A stretch of 64,000 nt of DNA from contig NC_049992.1 in the NCBI RefSeq assembly GCF_000003815.2, positions 11,999,450 to 12,063,449 of the forward strand, read 5' to 3'. Shown in pieces: positions 13,161 through 26,508 of the stretch. This stretch comes from Branchiostoma floridae (Eukaryota; Chordata; Leptocardii; Amphioxiformes; Branchiostomatidae). Every line of letters begins with the position of its first letter. Position 1 is the first letter of the stretch. The notes under the pieces were generated by a model that searched no databases, was not told where the DNA came from, and saw only the letters and a program-made list of their open reading frames with translations. A program made the translations under genes and the position numbers.

Positions 13161-15347
13161 AGATAGGCTTCAGTCTAGGTATTTCCAGGCGCGCATGGGA
13201 TAATGACTAGGAACCGTTCCCTTGTCGTCTGACTTGGCTTCCCAAAGCAACTGTAGAGCGATAAGAGCCCTTGCTTAATTTGGATCAAAGTCCTCATCTT
13301 GTGTCAACATCGCTCACTGTGAATATGGCTTTTATGACCCCAGGAGTGAACCAAGATTTCACAGGGCGGGCTTTTGCACTTTGCCAATAAACTCAATATG
13401 TTATTTCTGAAAAAAAAACGCAACATTCAATTGGGTTCTGGTCATATATGCCATACGATCACCAACTGAGGGCAATCTTGGGACAGCGGCACGCGTATTG
13501 TCACGAAATCCCAGTGTAGGTGGTTGGTTCTGTCATATAGCCTGCTTGACTTGAAATTATGAAAATCGTACTATGGCCTACGTCAACTATGATATCGCAC
13601 CGTTACTTACACATGACGATGTCTGAATGTCCTGCACTGTTGATTATGCCATTCTGTTTTCATGCGTTTCTACTTTGAACGAACAGGACACGAGGATGTA
13701 CGAGATGTTTATTCAAAGACCGTTTCTAAAATTTTGCCCTCAAATACAAGGAAAGCATTTTGGCGACGCCCCTGGGGCGAACCTAATGGTATTGTGTGCA
13801 GTCTGCAAGAATTCTATGAATTGTAGAGGAATGTGTACACACTACACAGGATTGCGTATGCTGATCCACAGAAACGTTTGAAATTTTAGTCCCTAAGAAA
13901 ATATTTACAGGAAGTACGTGTGCCCCATGGCCTGTAATCGGAGTCATGCAGTACAAGTTTAGAATCTTTATGACTAGGCCATGGAACAAGCACAAAAAAA
14001 GCTTCATAACAAGAACTAAACCAGTCGTTTCACTGTTTGAGTCTTTTATGTTACAACACATATAAACGAACTATTAGCTGTTACAGCATTAAACAAAATA
14101 TTACCTGTTGCAGCAAATTTAGAGTGGTCTTAATTTTCGTGACCCCCCGGAGCCGAGCCTAATGGTAGAGTATTGTGCGCGAGTATCTTAACAAAAGGCA
14201 AATTACTGGGAGGGGAACTTCATGCGTTTTCTGGAAAATGTCGCCGTTCTATTTTCACCAGTGTTATGCTGATGACCGATACCATGCATCACTAATCTTC
14301 CTTGGTATATATCCTCGGTACTTAATAGCTTAAGCTACGGAGGGGTCATTGTAGCCTCACTACCATGTGGAAGTGGCGGCAAAGTGAACGCAAGCTCAAC
14401 AAGGGCTCTAAGGCGGCATGCCCACCTTCGAGTAATATTGATATTCAGGGTTTCTTGTATGTCTTCTTTAATTGTAGCTTATTAAACAGTAGGTAACCAG
14501 TGAGAGAGAAGGGTTTCCTTAAGGTTGAGTGTCTTTTGAGTACATTGCAACAGTGATTACGTCACATAATCAGGAGTGAAGCTGACATTTATTTTGACTA
14601 ATACGTTAAAACATCCTTTTGTGTTTTACTGTATTTAATTTGTGTCCAACAGTTTTCAGTAATTGTTGACAATTACAAAGTCATTGCTCACATGTCCTAC
14701 TCTGATACCACTTAATGTTGTATAACTACTATAGCGCTCCAACTGTATCATGATATGAAGCTTTATAGTAACACAACAAAAAGTACAGATACTTTCTTAT
14801 GTTCTACTACAAACTGCAAAAAACTCTACAGACTAAGCATGCAATATGTGCAACATATGTGAATTTCTGATACATGTATCTTGCCTTGAGACATTCATTG
14901 GTTTAATCGTGTGTTTCAGTACCTTTTCTAAAGGTAAATCAATCTTTTTATGTAGTTACCTATCGTTGCATCATGAGAGCAGTCAGACCTAAAGATATCT
15001 TCAAATCTGTTGCTCTTAATCAAAAACAGGTGAATACCTTATTACGTAGGACATTGTATGAAGAGCATTCCATAAAAGTGAAATTCATTTTCCACTTATA
15101 GCAATGAAATTGCCATACATCTTAATACTTTACATATAAGAATCAGTTTTTTTTTTATTACAATATCATACAACTAATGTTTGTACATTCCTGACATGAT
15201 ATCTATTGATGATTTGACAATACTTTATCCTATAAACAGCATGCTTCAATTCAGAGATATCGTAATATAGCTATTTTCGATATTTATATGTCTTTTGACC
15301 AATACTGTCAGATTCAATAAACACTTAGATTAACTGTTGTTAGTTGT
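13161..15347. other. Gene-free stretch
   Basis: AT-rich sequence with no ORF or splice-site set that I can support as coding on either strand. Confidence 0.45.
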
Positions 15348-16971
15348 TTACCACTTGAGGGGATTGAATACTGATCTACGAAACGATTTCTTTTGTGGTG
15401 CATGCTTGACACGATATGCTGGGCTTAGGAGGTTCATCCACAGGTTTAGCATCTTCTTGTTGATTTCGTCGTCATTCCTCATACCACTGTAGTCGAAGTC
15501 GTCTGGTGGTAAAGCAGTCAGCTCTTTGCAGTACAAGGACACTTCCTAGTATAGTGATGCACACGGGCATATGTGTTATGTGCAGTTCTGATCAATCTAA
15601 ATAACCCCATCCCAGTTACCCAAGCACAAACGGGCTTTAACGTACATGTACACAGGAACATGCCACTTCTGCATGTCGGAGAGAAATGGTTGACTATGAT
15701 AACGGAAGTGACTTTCTGAGAACATCACAGTGATTACGACCGAGTCACAAACCTCGTTCACTGACAATAAAAGGCTAAGCAGGGTTCGAAATACTTTTTG
15801 CAGCCAGTTTGCACGGTGGGCAATCTCATCCAAACGTTAGTTTCTCCATGAACAAATCTCGAGCTCTGCAAGCTGGTGAATTCTACTTTTTTTTCATTTG
15901 TTAAACGTTAGTTTAGTTAACATGATTTAAAGATTGCCCATGGTTAGAAAATGCACACACGGGAAAATGTCCAAATGAAAAATCCCAAACATTTAGAATA
16001 AATAGGCTACTGCCGCAGGACGTTTAGCGAAAGGGGCTTTTTCGGACATTTTCAATCCATTGCATTCTGCCATGATTAACGATACAAACTAAGACAATGA
16101 GAGTTATGGACGTCAAAATGTGGTATGCCACAAAACCAAGACTTAGCGTAAGCAAATGTGATCAAAACACGGATACAGTGGTAAAGCAACGCCATGCGGC
16201 TTGAAACCAGAAAATGTGGATTAATTCAATAAAGGGAGCTCGGAGGGACATTGGAAAGAAAGATCTCCAAGTTTAAAGTCAATATCATGATAGTTCAATA
16301 TTTCATTCTTGTGTCTACCCATGATCTTGTGTAAGTTGTGTTGCAGCTCACACGACGGTGACATTAGCAGTCTCTGTACCGAATCTAGGTTGCGTACTGA
16401 GCAACCTGAGTTTGAAACTGGGTTGCGCCAAATAGAACCAGTGCGCCGGGCACCGGGTATTTCGAACCCTGAGTCTACGCATGGGCTTGACAATATGACA
16501 ATATGTACTTGCATATAGTTGACTTGTTGCCCATAGCCTATCAGTTTGAACAAACTTAAGATCAAGTAGCTGTATTGTGCCACTCGCCTTGCACCTCTGG
16601 TTGTTTCCGAACACCATCAATGATTTAGCTGCGTTGTCTCTCCGTGACTCATAGACGTCTTTACTGATTTCATCTCTGTCGACTTTATCGCACTTTGACA
16701 TGACCAAAAAGACGGGAAGACCTGAAACAAACATTGCAAGATATGCTGCTAGTCTATCAGTTACAATAGAAATGCAGTCTTAGACAAACTGTTATGATGA
16801 ATAGTTATACTTGAACTGCATAAAATCTAAAGAAGTTTACTAACTGACAGAGAGGGATTTAGAATTTTCACTGTAGCAATGTCGGGACACTTGATTACCC
16901 AATTAAAAAATTTTCGGTGGTCCTTTTGTAGCCCACAAATGTATTGAAATCAGATTAGATAAAGTTACTAG

Positions 16972-17002
<31 letters not shown>

Positions 17003-17670
17003 GCATATTGTATTAGAATTAAATAAAAAAAAATCAATTCCTAACTTCTTGCGTCTGCCTTGTCTTTAGTAGCTGCATCCGTTACAGCCTCCATCAGATT
17101 CATAGGGGGCTCCTCATCGGCTGCACAGAGGAACACTATCCGATGACACTTCCACTCTTCCACAGCGCCGGAGCGAGGAAACCGTCTTTTCAGGCTGCTT
17201 ACGGTTGGAGGCCTTTGTCTTGTCGTGTCTGTGTGCTCGTGGATATTCGTGTCAGGTGGGATGCGTCCTTCCATGATCAGCCCCAAGAACGTCTCGAATA
17301 TTTTCTGATTAAGGTCTTCTAGTCCAGCAGTGTCCCAAAAGAAGACGCCGTGGTTATAGCCCTTGATTGGCGGCTCCGTCAGTTCGTCTCGGAACATGTC
17401 ATAACGTATGAGGTCCGTGGTAATACCCCTCCTTCCGTCTCCGTAGTTGGCTACTTCATACCACCTGTGTGCTATCGCCATATGCATGGAGTTGATGAAA
17501 CTGGACTTTCCTGCTCCGGGCTTGCCGATTACTAAAACGTTCATCGGCTCCCTTTCCGTGAACTTGCAGAGGCCCGTTCTTACATCATTCTCAACTTCCT
17601 TCAGTTTAATGGGATCAACGGACATTCTGACCCCCTCCTCGAGGAAAGGGTTTTTGCTTGCACTTGCCAT
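15348..17670 (-). CDS. P-loop GTPase of the interferon-inducible/IFI44-like type
   Basis: Exon 1 runs from the ATG at 17670 to 17046 (donor AGAA|GTTAGG, phase 1). Motifs in order: MNVLVIGKPGAGKSSFINSM (Walker A/G1), RRGITTDLI as a G2-region candidate, and FFWDTAGLEDLNQ (G3). Exon 2 starts at 16721 (acceptor TTTCAG). It joins in phase as A|GT and continues SLPVFLVMSKCDKVDRDEIS, where SKCD is the G4 base-recognition motif. Its 3' limit is uncertain. A terminal exon at 15553-15348 (stop 15348), reading CKELTALPPDDFDYSGMRND with a basic end, resembles the C-terminus of this class, but its junction is not proven. The family is cytosolic and often linked to innate immunity; that role is inferred. 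An ATG-like reading at 17691 is a GTG codon, so 17670 is preferred. Confidence 0.72.
16974..17002 (+). repeat. (CATA)n microsatellite
   Basis: About seven tandem CATA units, just downstream of GTPase exon 1 on the minus strand (intronic). Confidence 0.9.
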
Positions 17671-18745
17671 CTTCGATTTTGTGGGCGCCACACGCGAATG
17701 TAGCTCTTCTCCATATGGGGTGTTACTAAGACCGTTTCATGATAGAGTGTAAATTTGAATAAAGCTTAAAACAAACAGCATAAAATGAACTAAGCCCACA
17801 ATCTGTCCCACGAGTGGTTGGTTGGTTCAATATTTACAGGGCCAATGATCATGTGCCTCTCATATCAACTGTCAGCCATTGGTCTAATGCAGTCACCACC
17901 CATTGAGATGGACCTATTCAGACAATCCTTACCAACAGCTGTTTACTGGTGTACCAATAGCCTTTGAAATACTTCACATAATATGTCATTATCAACAAAT
18001 ATCAAAAAATTAAAAGTATGGCTGTTTTTATAATGTTAATACAATGTTGCTTTGTTGGGTGCGTAATCCGTATTTATTTATCTATGCATTTTTTTGTTAA
18101 CAAGGGCATTATATAAGATACCCTACGCAGGAGCAAAGATATTACCAAGTCCTTCAATTCAATGCCATGGTCACCATCTAGTGGCGATGTCTTATATAAT
18201 ATACAATGTAGTTGACAAGTCGATTTTATATCAGGTAAATTTCAATGACCACCTAATGCATGTGAGACAACTTGCGACTCGATCATGAACTTCAACCAAC
18301 TCAGTCATGAACACTCAGCGGGAAGGAATAGTGTCTAGATAGTCTTAAAATACCAATACCCTATTCCATTCCATTAATTGTGTTACCTTGTCCGCGTGCA
18401 AGAGGTCATGGGAGGTTCATTATGATAGATTTATTCACCGGCGATCGCACGAGCCTCGCTTATATGTGACAAGGACAGTTTTGGGGCGAAAAATACGCAA
18501 GACCATCTTAAGATTTTAAAATCAGCCGACCTTCCTGCGATCGCGAAGTACGTCCGAAGATCGTATATAATGTGAGGGGGGGGGGGTATGAATGTTGATA
18601 GGTAGATATGTCTGACTTATCTGATGAGCATCAACATGTGTGATAATGATTTGTTTCGAAACCGGCTCTTTTTACATCAGTTTGAAAATATTTTGTTTTT
18701 TGTTGAGCTTGTATTATCAAATAGAATAATTGCGTGTATCTTTGG

Positions 18746-19185
18746 GGCCTTTTTTGCTCATAGTACACTTTTGCTGGCCATTTCTTTTCCTACTGGGTCG
18801 CTGATTGCCGGCCGTCGCTGATTACTGGCCCCGTTNNNNNNNNNNNNNNNNNNNNNNNNNNNNNNNNNNNNNNNNNNNNNNNNNNNNNNNNNNNNNNNNN
18901 NNNNNNNNNNNNNNNNNNNNNNNNNNNNNNNNNNNNNNNNNNNNNNNNNNNNNNNNNNNNNNNNNNNNNNNNNNNNNNNNNNNNNNNNNNNNNNNNNNNN
19001 NNNNNNNNNNNGGAAAAATTCCGGTATAGAAGCAGGAAGAGATTCAAACATTCGGGAAGGGAGACACTGCCTCAACGGTGTCGGTGAAATAGCCCTGGTT
19101 ATTCCGATAACCTCAACACAAGAGGGGTGACCGCAAAAGTGTACTATGAGCAAAAAAGGCCATAGAGAGCTTGCTATGGAGGCTA
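18746..19185. mobile_element. Repeat element with inverted ends, interrupted by a gap
   Basis: GCCTTTTTTGCTCATAGTAC at 18746 reappears as its reverse complement around 19141-19162. Fuller flanking similarity (CATAGAGAGCTTGCTATGG) continues to 19185. The same end plus adjoining sequence (TACTGGGTCGCTGATTG) occurs at 26181-26280. The 176-base gap hides the middle. Confidence 0.5.
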
Positions 19186-21656
19186 CGCACTAATCACATA
19201 GAATCACACGATCAAATTATTCCTAAAGATACTATAGCCATTCAGATAATTACCTTCGCCAAGAAGGTTATGTTTTCAGTTATGCCATAGTGGAGTGGCT
19301 GTGGTGTGGAGGGGCAACAGCATTTACTCGAAATGCTTCGAGGTTTCTTCACAATATTTGGTATTTGAGTATCGGTTGCGGAAATGAAGATCAAGTTTCA
19401 AATAATTCACCTGGCATTTTCCGTTCGTATCACAACGACCTGTATGCATGTGTGTTTGTTTGTTTGTTTGCAGACAACTTAACTTGAAAACGTATAGATG
19501 ACGTTTCCCACTAAAATTGGACATTTTGCCTCAAGTCAATATTGAAGGACAGCTGAAAAGGTTATAGCATCTATTGACCACGTTTGACAGGTTGGTCGGT
19601 TCGACAGCATTATTTACAGATCACGTGTGAGTCGGGAAGGTCATCGCTGCAAGTTTGAAGATCTCCGACGCTGACACCATTTTTTGTCACAGGTGGGACA
19701 ATATTTACTGACCATATTCTAGGTCAAGAAATGGAGGGCGTCTTCCGTCGCTGTGAATAGGGTTTGAAACTTCAAAACATGCAAGTTATCACACATATAA
19801 GTAGATATTATTTTGAAAGGATGCACTGATATCTTCTCTGCTGATTACATATCTAAAACGAGCAAAACCCCACCCTGAGGGAATTCTTCTGGTTTTCACA
19901 ATGGCGATGAACTGGAATGTGACAATAATTTTGTATATTTAGTATATCAGTTGGGGGAGGATACATAATAAGACACTGTAGTTCAGCATCGCAGTATGGC
20001 TGAAAATGCGTAGTTTGGGTATTAACTAGCCTGTGTTAATACAACAACAACAAAAATGACTTTTTAATATTAACCTCCATGGTTTACACAATCTCTCACT
20101 GGCTGGGGTTATTGAGGGGGCGGTAACTGTCGGGCTAGGGGTGCGATTTAGCCAGGCTATGGTTAGCACGACGTAGCTAACTCAGACCGTACTTCAGGCA
20201 ACTATGACGTACTTGGGAAATTCAAGTCGTGTTGGAGCCAGTTCTGTGAACTACGTCGCAGTTCCACCAAGTACGCTAGTCTTTACCAGACCTCGGATTT
20301 TTTCCCCCACTTCTCTTTTCTTTTCACCCCCCCGCGTTTTTTTTTTTTCTTTNNNNNNNNNNNNNNNNNNNNNNNNNNNNNNNNNNNNNNNNNNNNNNNN
20401 NNNNNNNNNNNNNNNNNNNNNNNNNNNNNNNNNNNNNNNNNNNNNNNNNNNNNNNNNNNNNNNNNNNNNNNNNNNNNNNNNNNNNNNNNNNNNNNNNNNN
20501 NNNNNNNNNNNNNNNNNNNNNNNNNNNNNNNNNNNNNNNNNNNNNNNNNNNNNNNNNNNNNNNNNNNNNNNNNNNNNNNNNNNNNNNNNNNNNNNNNNNN
20601 NNNNNNNNNNNNNNNNNNNNNNNNNNNNNNNNNNNNNNNNNNNNNNNNNNNNNNNNNNNNNNNNNNNNNNNNNNNNNNNNNNNNNNNNNNNNNNNNNNNN
20701 NNNNNNNNNNNNNNNNNNNNNNNNNNNNNNNNNNNNNNNNNNNNNNNNNNNNNNNNNNNNNNNNNNNNNNNNNNNNNNNNNNNNNNNNNNNNNNNNNNNN
20801 NNNNNNNNNNNNNNNNNNNNNNNNNNNNNNNNNNNNNNNNNNNNNNNNNNNNNNNNNNNNNNNNNNNNNNNNNNNNNNNNNNNNNNNNNNNNNNNNNNNN
20901 NNNNNNNNNNNNNNNNNNNNNNNNNNNNNNNNNNNNNNNNNNNNNNNGTTGAGTTTTGACGGGAATAGAAAACCATGGACGCCGTTAAAACAATTCGTCC
21001 CAATGCGCACAGACCTCTATAAACCAAACAGCAGTTGAGCAATATTGTAACCATACTTCACCGTTTTGAACATGCTGGTAGTTCGAAGTTCGACAGTACT
21101 TAATGGTGATAATAACAGTAATTACCAGAATATGATCCACTCATGTTTTGTCTAGGTACGGCGTGACTGAGACAAACCCGATTCAGCAGTACTGTCAAAT
21201 AAGAAAAACAAAGACTTTACAATGCAAAATAGAATTAACAGCAAAGGCTATATAATAAAGAGAATCACGTGGGGTACATTGTAATACGTATACATACGTT
21301 GACGTACGCGTCTGAAGTTTGCGGCTGGCGCGTGAAATAAATAAACTTACATTGTCCATCTCGTGGCCAGCTTGAAATATACCATACAGTGCATGCATGA
21401 GACAAAATGTCAAGTCAAATGATGTACGCAAGGTGCATCTTTGCGACTATGTACAAACTACCGTTAGCTGATTAAATGATAAATCCATGGAAAGGAAGAC
21501 GATATAAATTCAAGTTCAACCAAGTTTAGAACCTTGATTCAGCCAGGCTTGTGGATTTGTGGAACCAGAACCATTCCTCAGCGATAACCCAGTTGGGCGG
21601 TTAGAGGGAAAACAAGCCGAAGAAGAGGCGAGGGCAACATTGGACATGTTATAGTA

Positions 21657-21725
21657 CGTGAGTGAGTGAGTGAGTGAGTGAGTGAGTGATTGAGTGAGTG
21701 AGTGAGTGAGTGAGTGAGTGAGTGA
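21657..21725 (+). repeat. (GAGT)n microsatellite
   Basis: About 17 GAGT units with one interruption. Confidence 0.95.
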
Positions 21726-21942
21726 ATTAGTGATATGAACTTAAGTGGGACCTCTTGTCCCATTTAAATGCCCAGCAAACAGTTATTATCTAACAAATGA
21801 GGAATAATTTCGATCTCCTTGACAACAGTAAATCCGCGCAGACTACACCGGTAAAACCGGAATAGCGGGTAAGAAACGCTCGCAGAAAGTGACGCTCACT
21901 CTCTCCGGTTTGTGGTGACATTCAGACCAGAGTTCCCAAACC

Positions 21943-24900
21943 ATGGCCGCCAAACAACCCGTCACCATTCTCGTGCCGTTCTGTTACAGGGCTATAGACT
22001 ACAGCACGACAGAAAACCTGCTCCGTACGTGTGAGGGGATCCCCGTGGGGAAAGTCATCTTCAGCTATCTAGAGGGGGCTGAAAGTCTCTTGGACTACTT
22101 CTACCGACTGAAAGACGTGAGTTCCAAGTTGTTTATGAAGTGATGAGTACTCTTCGGCTTTCTATTTACTGTTTGCGCCCCCAGGTCTAGGAAACAAGAA
22201 TTATGTATCTTTTACTCCTACAGCGGATTTTTGACCACCGTTGTACTTGGGGGTAGCTATAGTGACGTTTCGCCTTGGTGGTGCTATTTGTGAGCTCATG
22301 AATGCTAGCTATCAAGTGATCAGGCTGACATGCCATGCGTATTATCTTTAGATTTTGGTCACTTATGTTCACACACAATACCAATCAGTGTAAACGGGAA
22401 TCTGAACCAAGGTACTTGCCACAACTAGGCCCAGCAAACAGAAATGTTGACATGAGTAGGTGTTTGCTGGTTTCGTATTGTGATGTTGTCTACAAGTAAT
22501 CATCCATTCTTTTGACAGATAGTTGTCTGACAGGGCACGTACCGGTATCAATCTTATCATTATGCCCTGATTATTTTAAATATGTATGTACTTAAAATAT
22601 CTTTAAATTTCCTGTAACATAAACTAAAGCTGCGTCATATTTCCAAACCGGGGCTCGGCCGACTGTTTGTGGAAACCGAAAATAGAAATATATAAAAATA
22701 AATAAAAAATAATGTGAAATAATATGTAAAAATAATGCCCACGACTATTCTATTTACGTCTTGTGTAGTTTGGTGTTTTATATCATACTTTTCATTTCAG
22801 AAAGATGCCCACCACGGGTCCCCGGTTTGGAGACGTGATGTAGGCCTAAACAGGTTATTTCCAGAACTACATACTTCTACTTGAACTCTAATGAAAATTA
22901 TCACTGTTGTTGTTGTTGTTGTCCACCTAGTTTGTTATCGACAATGACGTGGATGTAGTTCTGGCGCTCTCCGACATTGCCACGCTCGTGCAGTCGGCTC
23001 TGGTACGAGAGTTCCCGAGTAGACTCGAAGGGCCGAGTGTGGAGTCGTCGTTCCTCGCCTATCACAAGGTCTACACCAGCCAGTATCTGGACCCGGACAC
23101 CGATCCTTCTTCTCACGGCGTCTTGGACTTGGACTCAAAGACCCTTCTTAAAGATGCTGATGTTCTATTAAAGAGACTGAAACTTCCTGCATTTGCAAAG
23201 GTATAGAAATCTTGGCTTTCTGTTGTCATGATTTTGCGTAAAACAGGTATCGTCAATCCACACCCAAATTTAGATTTCAAGATTTGATTACAAACGGAAC
23301 GCTAAAATCTTATTTTTCTAATATAAAACTGCAGACATGTACTAGGTGATAATAACGTTTTCTTTGGTCCGTCTCTGTTGCAATGCTGTTTCAGGTTCCT
23401 TGTGGAGATGCCTCCCAGGGGGTTTGGAAGATCAGCAGCTCCGGTCAGCTGACTGATGTCCTGGGAGCTGTGGGACAGTTAAACGAAAGGCACTACTCTC
23501 AGGTCAGTTGCCAGGACTAAAAACATTTTCCCAGCAAGTACAAAAATTTTAATAGGAGTAACTGTCCATGAAAGATTTTAAGATTGGAATGATACTAGTG
23601 CTCTGACCGTCAGCGATCCAGCAAGACACCGTGATGCTGCTTACGTTAACTCGTGACAATGATATCAAACTTCCCAGGAGTGCGGATCGCACATTAGAAT
23701 TCCGTCATCTGTATATGGAGTGATAAGCTAGCTTCCTAAACTGTCCTGCATTTTATTTGGGGCAACTTTCTTCCAAACATCTATTTGTGATGATGTTTGA
23801 TAGATATCTTATTGTTCAATGCTTGCTAACTATACCATCATCTCCGACTGTCGCACAGAACGAACACATCAGCAGCGCCACGTTCATGCGTGACTTCCTA
23901 CAGAAGGTGCTGGATGTGGACCACTACCCAATGGTTCTGAGGGACACCATTATAGTGGAGCCGTACATAGACGCGCCAGCAAAGGTAACTAGTGCATTAA
24001 GCCGTACAAATCGCCGTATAAGGACCAGTTAACACGGTCGTCCGACAATGACGTACGCCAAAATCGCCCGTCTTTGACATACGACGCGTTTTTTGCTTCA
24101 AATACCAATGACAGACTAGAAGAACTAGTCTAAGTACAACATACTGTTTTGACAAGAAATTCATTCTTTTCTGTAAAGTAATGCATAAATAAGCAAATGG
24201 AACCTTATTACTGAGATGCGATTTAGTTCAAGATATCCAAAATCGGACATTTTGATAATGCATGTATATATATGCACATTAGGTGTGTGTGGATGGATGT
24301 GTCTACAACAAAGAGATCCTCCACTGGGCCATCTCTGACAGCCTCCACTGGCCGGGACAGGACATCCCCTTCCAGGGAAGCTACATGCCCTCTACCCTCT
24401 CAGGTGAGAATCACACGCGCTCTTCTACACATCATCTTCGACTATTAAGAAGTGAAATTATTTTACATATAGGATGTAAAATGTCCACATGTATTGTAAG
24501 ACTACTATGTTTTATCCTGAATATGTGAAAGGTCTTTTATTAGTCATATTCTGAGATGATCTACAATGGCCGTGCCCTGTTCAGTGATGTATGTACAATG
24601 TTATGTCAGGCCAACATGATTCAATATTGACACCTGTTATCCTCCGGATCCTGTTAAGCAGATCTCATTCATTTGTCGACAGGTTATATAGGGATATCGA
24701 CAGTAGTAGGTAGATTGTTGCTTGTTGTCGTCCACAGATACGATCCAGCGGAGACTGTGGGGCGGTTTTGACAAAGTAGTGGGCAGGATGGTGGACCACG
24801 GCTTCAACAACCAGTTCGTACACGTGGAGTATTTCATCCTGGCAGACGGGCAGGTACTCGAGTCTTTGGGAGTTGTAACCGCTTCCCCGTCCCACACGAA

Positions 24901-25649
24901 TAATTCCAGTTACTGAATACATGGACTTTATTCAACTTTGTTGAGTTTTGCATGTGTCTGTCGGATTTTGTAGTCAGCATAACTCAAGAACCTATGGATG
25001 GATATTTAGCATGTGGGTAGGTGTTTGAAAGACGAAGGTCAAGGTCAATTTAGGGCCCCTGGTATGTGACCTTGGTACTGGAGCAGAAATTCCGTTTTTT
25101 AAAAATCTTTTGACCTGGATGTGCTATGGTCTTGATTTTTTGGTGGCAAATAGCTTGTGACGTAAGGTGTAAGTGATGTATGTTTTACCTACTAGAATAC
25201 ATGTCTAACTCTGTACCAACCTGTACCCACAGATCAAGCTGATCGAGGTGAATGCCCGGATGTCCGGGAATCTGAGCGGCCTGTACGCTGCCTGCCTGTC
25301 GGGACCGCCGCCGCTGCAGGCGCTCCTCGGGCTGTGCTGCGGGGTCCGTCCCGCCCTGCCTGCACCCACGGGCCGGGCCGCTCTCAACCTGCCTCTCCAA
25401 GTCCACGACAACTACACGGGGAAGGTCCGAGACATGGTCAACCTGTCCGAGGTAGAAATCTTAAAGGGAGACTCTGACGTCAAGATTACTTGGATCATGG
25501 CATTCGATGATGAGTTTCTCCCTGGTAAGGTAGAGTTCGCGAAGATTTGGACGTACGGAAAGACGCCTGACGACGCCAAGAAAAAGTGCAGGGAAGTGAC
25601 ACGGCGACTGGTGAAGAAACAAGAGCAGTTGAAATTTAACTTCCACTAG
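21943..25649 (+). CDS. ATP-grasp-like ligase, complete seven-exon gene
   Basis: Exons: 21943-22116, 22931-23200, 23395-23502, 23859-23984, 24283-24403, 24738-24853, 25233-25649. All junctions are GT-AG and in phase, giving 443 residues. The start ATG follows an AAACC context and opens MAAKQPVTILVPFCYRAIDY. Residues about 210-235 (IIVEPYIDAPAKVCVDGCVY) and the last exon's KLIEVNARMSGNL match the end of an ATP-grasp fold. The EVN-x-R signature normally supplies metal-binding Glu/Asn. Such enzymes join a carboxylate to an amine or thiol through an acyl-phosphate. The substrate cannot be told. The last exon is GC-rich and adds about 120 residues beyond the fold, including LQVHDNYTGKVRDMVNLSEV and a basic end. 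No signal peptide or membrane segment is evident, so it is probably cytosolic. Confidence 0.8.
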
Positions 25650-26180
25650 TCTCATAGCTTTTGCAATGTGAAAAATAATTGGATTAAGCGGCTACAACTT
25701 AGGGCTGAATTTTAATTTATGACACGAATGCATGTTTATGAACACCCCTTTTAATGAATTCTATCATGATACGAGTATAAATAACTTTAATGCACAACCA
25801 TTGTACAGGGTACAAATTATGGAATCTACCGGTACATGACTACAGTTCTATAAGGCTAAACAAGAGTTTGTAGTATGGAATTAGTAAGGGCCCATACAGT
25901 CATTGGAGGAATTTCTAACGCCTAGACCATCTTTGATATATTTTGCTATGTATGCCATGTAACGTTAGGGTTATCACATGTCATCATGTACTAAATCACG
26001 CTCCCAGCAGCCATCCGACTGACCGGCTGACTAGCTGAACTACTGCAGCAGGCAGCGTGAAATCGTGTGACACAGGATAGAATAGTAACGTTACGCATAT
26101 AGAAAACTGAAAATCGAAGATAACGCTTTGTATGTTTGTGCACTATCTTACACAACTTTTTACAAATGGTGGCTTCATTC

Positions 26181-26280
26181 TAGCCTCCATAGCAGGTTCT
26201 CTATGGCCTTTTTTGGCTCATAGTGCACTTTTGCTGGCCATTTCTTTTTGTACTGGGTCGCTGATTGCTGGCCTTTTCTG
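26181..26280 (+). repeat. Copy of the 18746-19185 element end
   Basis: Starts TAGCCTCCATAGCAGGTTCT and continues through GCTCATAGTGCACTTTTGCT and TACTGGGTCGCTGATTG. It matches both ends of the earlier element. Confidence 0.55.
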
Positions 26281-26340
26281 ACAGCCGGCTGTCATGCATC
26301 GATATACACCAAAGACTAAGTTCTTATCTTTCGGTAATGC

Positions 26341-26508
26341 CACACTGATTGGATATGGATGACATTATCTGGCCACTCCAAAACTAATGCGAGAAAAATT
26401 GGGCAAAACGTTGCCTTCATTGTGAGATATATATATATATATATATATAACTGGTCAGGGAGGTTGAACAAATGACTGAACACACAGAGCACGATATACC
26501 AATCTGTA
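26341..26508 (+). repeat. Diverged copy of the 7741 element
   Basis: Shares ATGGATGACAT, CTCCAAAACT.ATGCGAG, AGGTTGAACA and ACTGAACACAC-like blocks with 7743-7915, with a TA microsatellite inserted. Confidence 0.5.

Larger units (their letters stand above)
17671..21942. other. Intergenic region with two assembly gaps
   Basis: No supported gene. N runs at 18836-19011 and 20353-20947 interrupt it; the second is preceded by a T/C-rich tract. It holds the repeat at 18746-19185 and a GAGT microsatellite. Confidence 0.5.

Noticed and set aside
20353-20947. Long ORFs spanning the N runs.
   Set aside because: They consist almost entirely of unknown bases.
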